From positions 4,154,001 to 4,218,000 of the forward strand of contig NZ_CP026309.1 in assembly GCF_002906575.1 (NCBI RefSeq): a stretch of DNA of 64,000 bases, in the 5' to 3' direction. Each line of letters starts with the position of its first letter. The stretch's first letter is position 1. Position numbers and translations under genes: made by a program. This document shows, piece after piece, positions 60,934 through 64,000 of the stretch. The notes beneath the pieces are model-generated. The model saw only the letters and a program-made list of their open reading frames with translations, had not been told where the DNA came from and did not search any database. This DNA comes from Salinigranum rubrum. GTDB taxonomy: Archaea; Halobacteriota; Halobacteria; Halobacteriales; Haloferacaceae.

Positions 60934-61556
60934 GTGACCCGCCTCACCGCGCTCGTCCACGGTGTCGTCCTCGCCGTTGGACTCATCGTCGCACTCGGCC
61001 CGCAGAACGTCTTCGTCTTTCAGCAAGGGGCCACCCAGCCGCGCTTTCGCCGGGCGCTCCCGACAGTCGTCACCGCGTCGCTGTCGGACACGCTCCTCGT
61101 CTCGCTCGCGGTGTTTGGCGTCTCCGTCGCCGTTCTCGGGAACGCGTGGCTTCAGCAGGGGTTGTTCGGAATCGGCGCGGTGTTTCTCGTCTACGTCGGC
61201 TGGCAGGTGTACCGGAGTCCGGCGCTCTCCGTTTCGGGCGGCGAGGCGCTCTCCCCCGGAGGCAGGTCGGCTTCACCGCCGCCGTCTCGCTCTTCAACCC
61301 CCACGCGATTCTCGACACCGTCGGCGTCATCGGGACGAGCGCGCTCGCGTACGAGGGCGAGCAGCGGTGGGTGTTCGCCGGGAGCGTCGTCACCGTCTCG
61401 TGGCTCTGGTTCGTCTCGCTCGCCGCGAGCGGGCGACTGCTCGGTCGTACCGAATCGGACGCCGCGGACGCGGTGCTCGGCAAACTCGATGCGGCCGCCG
61501 CGCTCGTCATCTGGGGCGTCGCGGGCTACATGGCCTATCGATTCCTCACCCTCTAG
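60934..61556 (+). CDS. LysE/ArgO-type amino-acid exporter (one-base frameshift)
   Basis: It exports basic amino acids. Repaired length is 207 residues with six helices. The first frame has ALGPQNVFVFQQG, the family signature, and TASLSDTLLVSLAVFGVSV. After the five-C run 61253-61257 the family continues in another frame as PRRQVGFTAAVSLFNPHAI and ends with WGVAGYMAYRFLTL. One more C joins the halves. The start is GTG 60934. The stop overlaps the convergent 2H gene by four bases. Confidence 0.85.
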
Positions 61557-62086
61557 GCCGGCAACGACACCCGCGCGGCCGTCTCCCGACTCGCGGCGTC
61601 GTAGACGACGAGTTCGGAGACGGTCCAGGTCAGGGGTTCGACCCGCGCCGAGAGGTCGGCGAGTACGTCGGCGTCGAACCTCCCGCCGCGGCCGAGCGTC
61701 ACGTGCGGGGTGTAGTCGTCGCCCTCCAGCCCCTCGACGGCTCCGAACGCGTCGACGAGTCGGTCGTGCAGCGCGGAGAGTCCGGGGCTCTCGACCGCGA
61801 GGTAGACGACCGGTCCCGGCCCTCGTGGCGGGTTCTCGAAGACGTCGACGCCGGTTACGCTCGTCTCGAACGCCGGCTGTCCCCGGAGGACCGTCCGGAG
61901 TCGCTCACGGAGTCTGGGGAGCACCACGTGCCGTTCCTCGTGCGCGTCCTCGAACCGCTTGACGACGAGCGAGTGTCGGTCGCGGAAGCGGGTGACGCCC
62001 GCGCCGGACAGGGCGGGGCGGAGCTCCGCCGCCTCCCGCGAGACGACGCCGGGAACGGGGACGTTGAGACTGAACACGGTCGACAC
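61553..62086 (-). CDS. 2H phosphoesterase / 2'-5' RNA ligase-like protein
   Basis: The 177-residue product has one clear HxT motif (TPHVTLGRGG, about 130-139). The first is only HxLV (RHSLVVKRFED, about 35-45), so the two-histidine active site is partly changed. GPVVYLAVESPGLSALHDRL is typical of the fold. The enzymes act on 2'-5' or cyclic phosphodiester RNA ends; the target here is unknown. The start is GTG 62086; the frame is open further upstream without similarity. Confidence 0.75.
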   Translation of the reverse strand: MSTVFSLNVPVPGVVSREAAELRPALSGAGVTRFRDRHSLVVKRFEDAHEERHVVLPRLRERLRTVLRGQPAFETSVTGVDVFENPPRGPGPVVYLAVESPGLSALHDRLVDAFGAVEGLEGDDYTPHVTLGRGGRFDADVLADLSARVEPLTWTVSELVVYDAASRETAARVSLPA

Positions 62087-62145
62087 TGGTCGGGGAGTCG
62101 CTTCAGTGTCTCGTCTCGGAGGTGGGCCGGCGGGCGTCCGAGCGG

Positions 62146-62325
62146 TCAGAGATAGTCGAGGAACCAGAGGACGATGACGACGACGATGACGACACCGACG
62201 AGGGGACCGAGCAACGCGGTGAACAGCCCGACGACCTCGCCCACGATTTCGAGGACGAGCCAGACCACCACGAGCACGAGAACGAGCTTCAGCAGGTCTT
62301 CGACGTCGATGGATGCGCGTGTCAT
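62146..62325 (-). CDS. small membrane protein
   Basis: The 59-residue product begins MTRASIDVEDLLKLV and is nearly all hydrophobic: two helices (about 10-30 and 36-56, LGPLVGVVIVVVIVLWFLDY). Such DUF7554-like proteins are common beside other membrane genes in haloarchaea. The start is ATG 62325. It is divergent from the SPFH gene. Confidence 0.65.
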   Translation of the reverse strand: MTRASIDVEDLLKLVLVLVVVWLVLEIVGEVVGLFTALLGPLVGVVIVVVIVLWFLDYL

Positions 62326-62456
62326 CAACGAGAGGGAGGAGAGAACGGTACGAGTGTCTTGTGCATCGTGTGGTCCCGCTCACCCCTCACGGCGTCCGTC
62401 TCGTTCGTCGCGTCGTCCACGTCAACCCTTATCACGACCACGCCCCTAGGTCCGGT

Positions 62457-63626
62457 ATGAGCTTCTTCCGCTGGCTCGGCCGGACGGTCGGCCGACTCAC
62501 CTCCGGAGAGTCGCCCGACACCGTCTACGAACGCGGCGGGCTCTCCAGCGCGCTCAAGACGGGAGTGGTCGCCGCGGTCCTCGTCGGGCTCGCCCTCCTC
62601 GTGGTCCCGATCACGCCCGTGACGGTCATCGGGCTGGCCGTGTTGGCGCTCGCCGTCTCGGCCGTGTACAGCGCCGTCGAGATCGTCGAGGCGTACGAGA
62701 CCCGCGCGCTCACCGTCTTCGGCGAGTACCAGGGCCTTCTCGGACCCGGCCTGAACTTCGTCCCGCCGTTCGTCTCGCGGACGTACGCGTTCGACATGCG
62801 GACCCAGACGTTCGACGTCCCCTCACAGGAGGCCATCACCGAGGACAACTCGCCCGTCACGGCCGACGCGGTGGTGTACATCAGGGTGATGGACGCCGAG
62901 CGCGCCTTCCTCGAAGTCGACGACTACCGGCGGGCCGTCTCGCTGCTCGCGCAGACGACGCTTCGGGCGGCGCTGGGCGATATGGAACTCGACCAGACGC
63001 TCTCTCGGCGCGACCAGATCAACAGTCGAATTCGAAGAGAGCTGGACGAACCCACCGACCGGTGGGGTATCCGCGTCGAGTCGGTGGAGGTGCGCGAGGT
63101 GACCCCGAGCGCCGACGTGGTGAACGCGATGGAAGAACAGACCTCCGCCGAGCGACACCGCCGTGCCATGATCCTCGAAGCGCAGGGCGAGCGCCGGAGC
63201 GCCATCGAGCGTGCGGAGGGGGAGAAACAGGCGGCCATCATCGAGTCCCACGGGAAGAAACAGGCGGCGGTCCTCGAAGCACAGGGTGACGCCGTCGCGA
63301 CCGTCCTCCAGGCCAGAGCGGCGGAGTCGATGGGCGAGCGCGCCATCGTCGACAAGGGGATGGAGACGCTGGCGAGAATCGGCCAGGCGCCGTCGACGAC
63401 GTACGTCCTCCCGCAGGAACTCACCTCGCTCCTCGGGAGATACGGCCGGCAGTTGACCGGGAGCGACGTTCAGGAATCCGCCGGCCTCGAAAGCAGGGAG
63501 TTCGACGCCGAGACGCGCGAACTGCTCGACCTCGACAGCGTGGACGAACTCGTCGCGGAGGCGGCGGACGTGACGAACGGGAGTCGGGAAGAAGTGGAGT
63601 TCGAGTACGAGGAAGCCGAGAACTGA
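62457..63626 (+). CDS. SPFH/band-7 (stomatin-like) membrane protein
   Basis: The 389-residue product has two N-terminal helices (about 35-80). The SPFH domain (about 83-260) starts TRALTVFGEYQGLLGPGLNFVPPF and holds VTADAVVYIRVMD and LRAALGDMELDQTLSRRDQIN. A coiled-coil of AQGER/AEGEKQA repeats follows (about 230-300), then PSTTYVLPQELTSLLGRYG, then an acidic tail. Stomatins form membrane rings and often work with an NfeD protease, which is not seen here. Confidence 0.9.
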   Translation: MSFFRWLGRTVGRLTSGESPDTVYERGGLSSALKTGVVAAVLVGLALLVVPITPVTVIGLAVLALAVSAVYSAVEIVEAYETRALTVFGEYQGLLGPGLNFVPPFVSRTYAFDMRTQTFDVPSQEAITEDNSPVTADAVVYIRVMDAERAFLEVDDYRRAVSLLAQTTLRAALGDMELDQTLSRRDQINSRIRRELDEPTDRWGIRVESVEVREVTPSADVVNAMEEQTSAERHRRAMILEAQGERRSAIERAEGEKQAAIIESHGKKQAAVLEAQGDAVATVLQARAAESMGERAIVDKGMETLARIGQAPSTTYVLPQELTSLLGRYGRQLTGSDVQESAGLESREFDAETRELLDLDSVDELVAEAADVTNGSREEVEFEYEEAEN

Positions 63627-63783
63627 GGAGGACGAGCCCGCGGTTTCACCGCATCCGTGTGTCCTGTGCAGCCTCCGTGCTGGACGTCTAGTTCCGACAG
63701 CGGGTCCTCACAGACCGAGTCACACCCCACTCGTACCGTTGGATCTCGCCCGTACCGAGTCACACGGTACCGACCGACGGAGA

Positions 63784-63790
63784 TTTATAT
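63784..63790 (+). promoter_or_regulatory. TATA box of the last gene
   Basis: The heptamer tttatat lies 23-29 bases before ATG 63813: the classic leaderless layout. Confidence 0.55.
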
Positions 63791-63812
63791 CGGGTCGGTG
63801 GCTAGGAGGGGC

Positions 63813-64000
63813 ATGGAGGTGCGTGACGCCGTCGAAGCGGACGCCGAAGCCCTGGCGGCCATCGTCGACGCGCCGGCGGACGTGATGCGCAACGTCGTCC
63901 ACGACCGGACGGTGCGCGTCGCGGTTCGACAGAACGACCCCGGGCCGAACGCCGATGTCGAGATGGACACCGGCGTCGACGTCGAGAACGGGAGCGACGC
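63813..64000 (+). CDS. acetyltransferase-like protein, N-terminal part (cut by window)
   Basis: Only 62 codons are present. They start MEVRDAVEADAEALAAIVD, the usual GNAT beginning (strand, then helix with acidic/alanine residues), followed by DVMRNVVHDRTVRVAV. The sequence then becomes acidic and the gene runs off the window. GNAT is a tentative call. Confidence 0.55.
   Translation, partial: MEVRDAVEADAEALAAIVDAPADVMRNVVHDRTVRVAVRQNDPGPNADVEMDTGVDVENGSD

Overview
The window is chromosomal DNA of a haloarchaeon (class Halobacteria, most likely order Haloferacales). The sequence is GC-rich with strong G/C at third codon positions. Proteins are very acidic, Tat and lipobox signals are common, and many starts lie about 25-30 bases behind a TATA box (leaderless transcripts). 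Marker genes are archaeal: PurO, Cgi121, Hel308, EndA, a halophilic 2Fe-2S ferredoxin, the LysW-carried arginine pathway and a PGF-CTERM surface protein. I see no insertion sequence, CRISPR array or rRNA operon.

Layout. 0.4-5.6 kb: SecF/SecD, a HAD phosphatase and a very repetitive PGF-CTERM surface protein. 5.7-16 kb: a NucS-like/zinc-ribbon protein, the overlapping pair endA-trpS, an ornithine cyclodeaminase homologue divergent from an FAD amine oxidoreductase, a zinc alcohol dehydrogenase, a CBS protein, aspartate kinase, a YfcE-type phosphatase, purO and tRNA-Gln(CTG). 16-23 kb: small conserved proteins, cgi121/hel308 and an S9 peptidase. 23-28 kb: a TAXI-type TRAP uptake system (binding protein, DUF1850, fused permease). 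28-34.5 kb: an AT-richer secretion locus with two related DUF1102-like exported proteins, a SipW/ER-type signal peptidase, a DUF5305 membrane protein and a DUF7344 winged-helix membrane regulator. 34.5-45 kb: hisB, hisA and hisI, glmM, a prepilin peptidase, a ferredoxin, two tandem PiT phosphate transporters and metY. 45.4-54.5 kb: nearly the whole arginine pathway (argGH, then lysW-lysX-argC-argB-argD-argE-argF). 54.6-64 kb: membrane proteins, an XPD-type helicase, thiE/thiM, a P450, a LysE exporter, a 2H phosphoesterase, an SPFH protein and the start of an acetyltransferase-like gene.

How the genes work together. In the arginine block LysX loads glutamate on LysW. ArgB, ArgC and ArgD modify the bound side chain, ArgE releases ornithine, and ArgF, ArgG and ArgH finish arginine. 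EndA (intron removal from pre-tRNA) is translationally coupled to TrpS; in haloarchaea tRNA-Trp is itself an intron-containing substrate. The TRAP genes form one uptake unit. The 29.5-34.4 kb locus looks like a self-contained system that makes, processes and regulates small exported beta-rich proteins. By analogy with bacterial TasA/SipW and archaeal bundling pili it is the best candidate here for a little-described system.

Data quality. Seven well-recognised genes (endA, yfcE-like, DUF7344, signal peptidase, argG, argC, lysE), and probably an eighth small one, are each broken by what looks like one missing base in a G or C run. Adding one base restores the family reading frame in every case. 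This points to homopolymer under-calling in the assembly rather than gene decay, so the frameshifted genes are given as whole coding regions.
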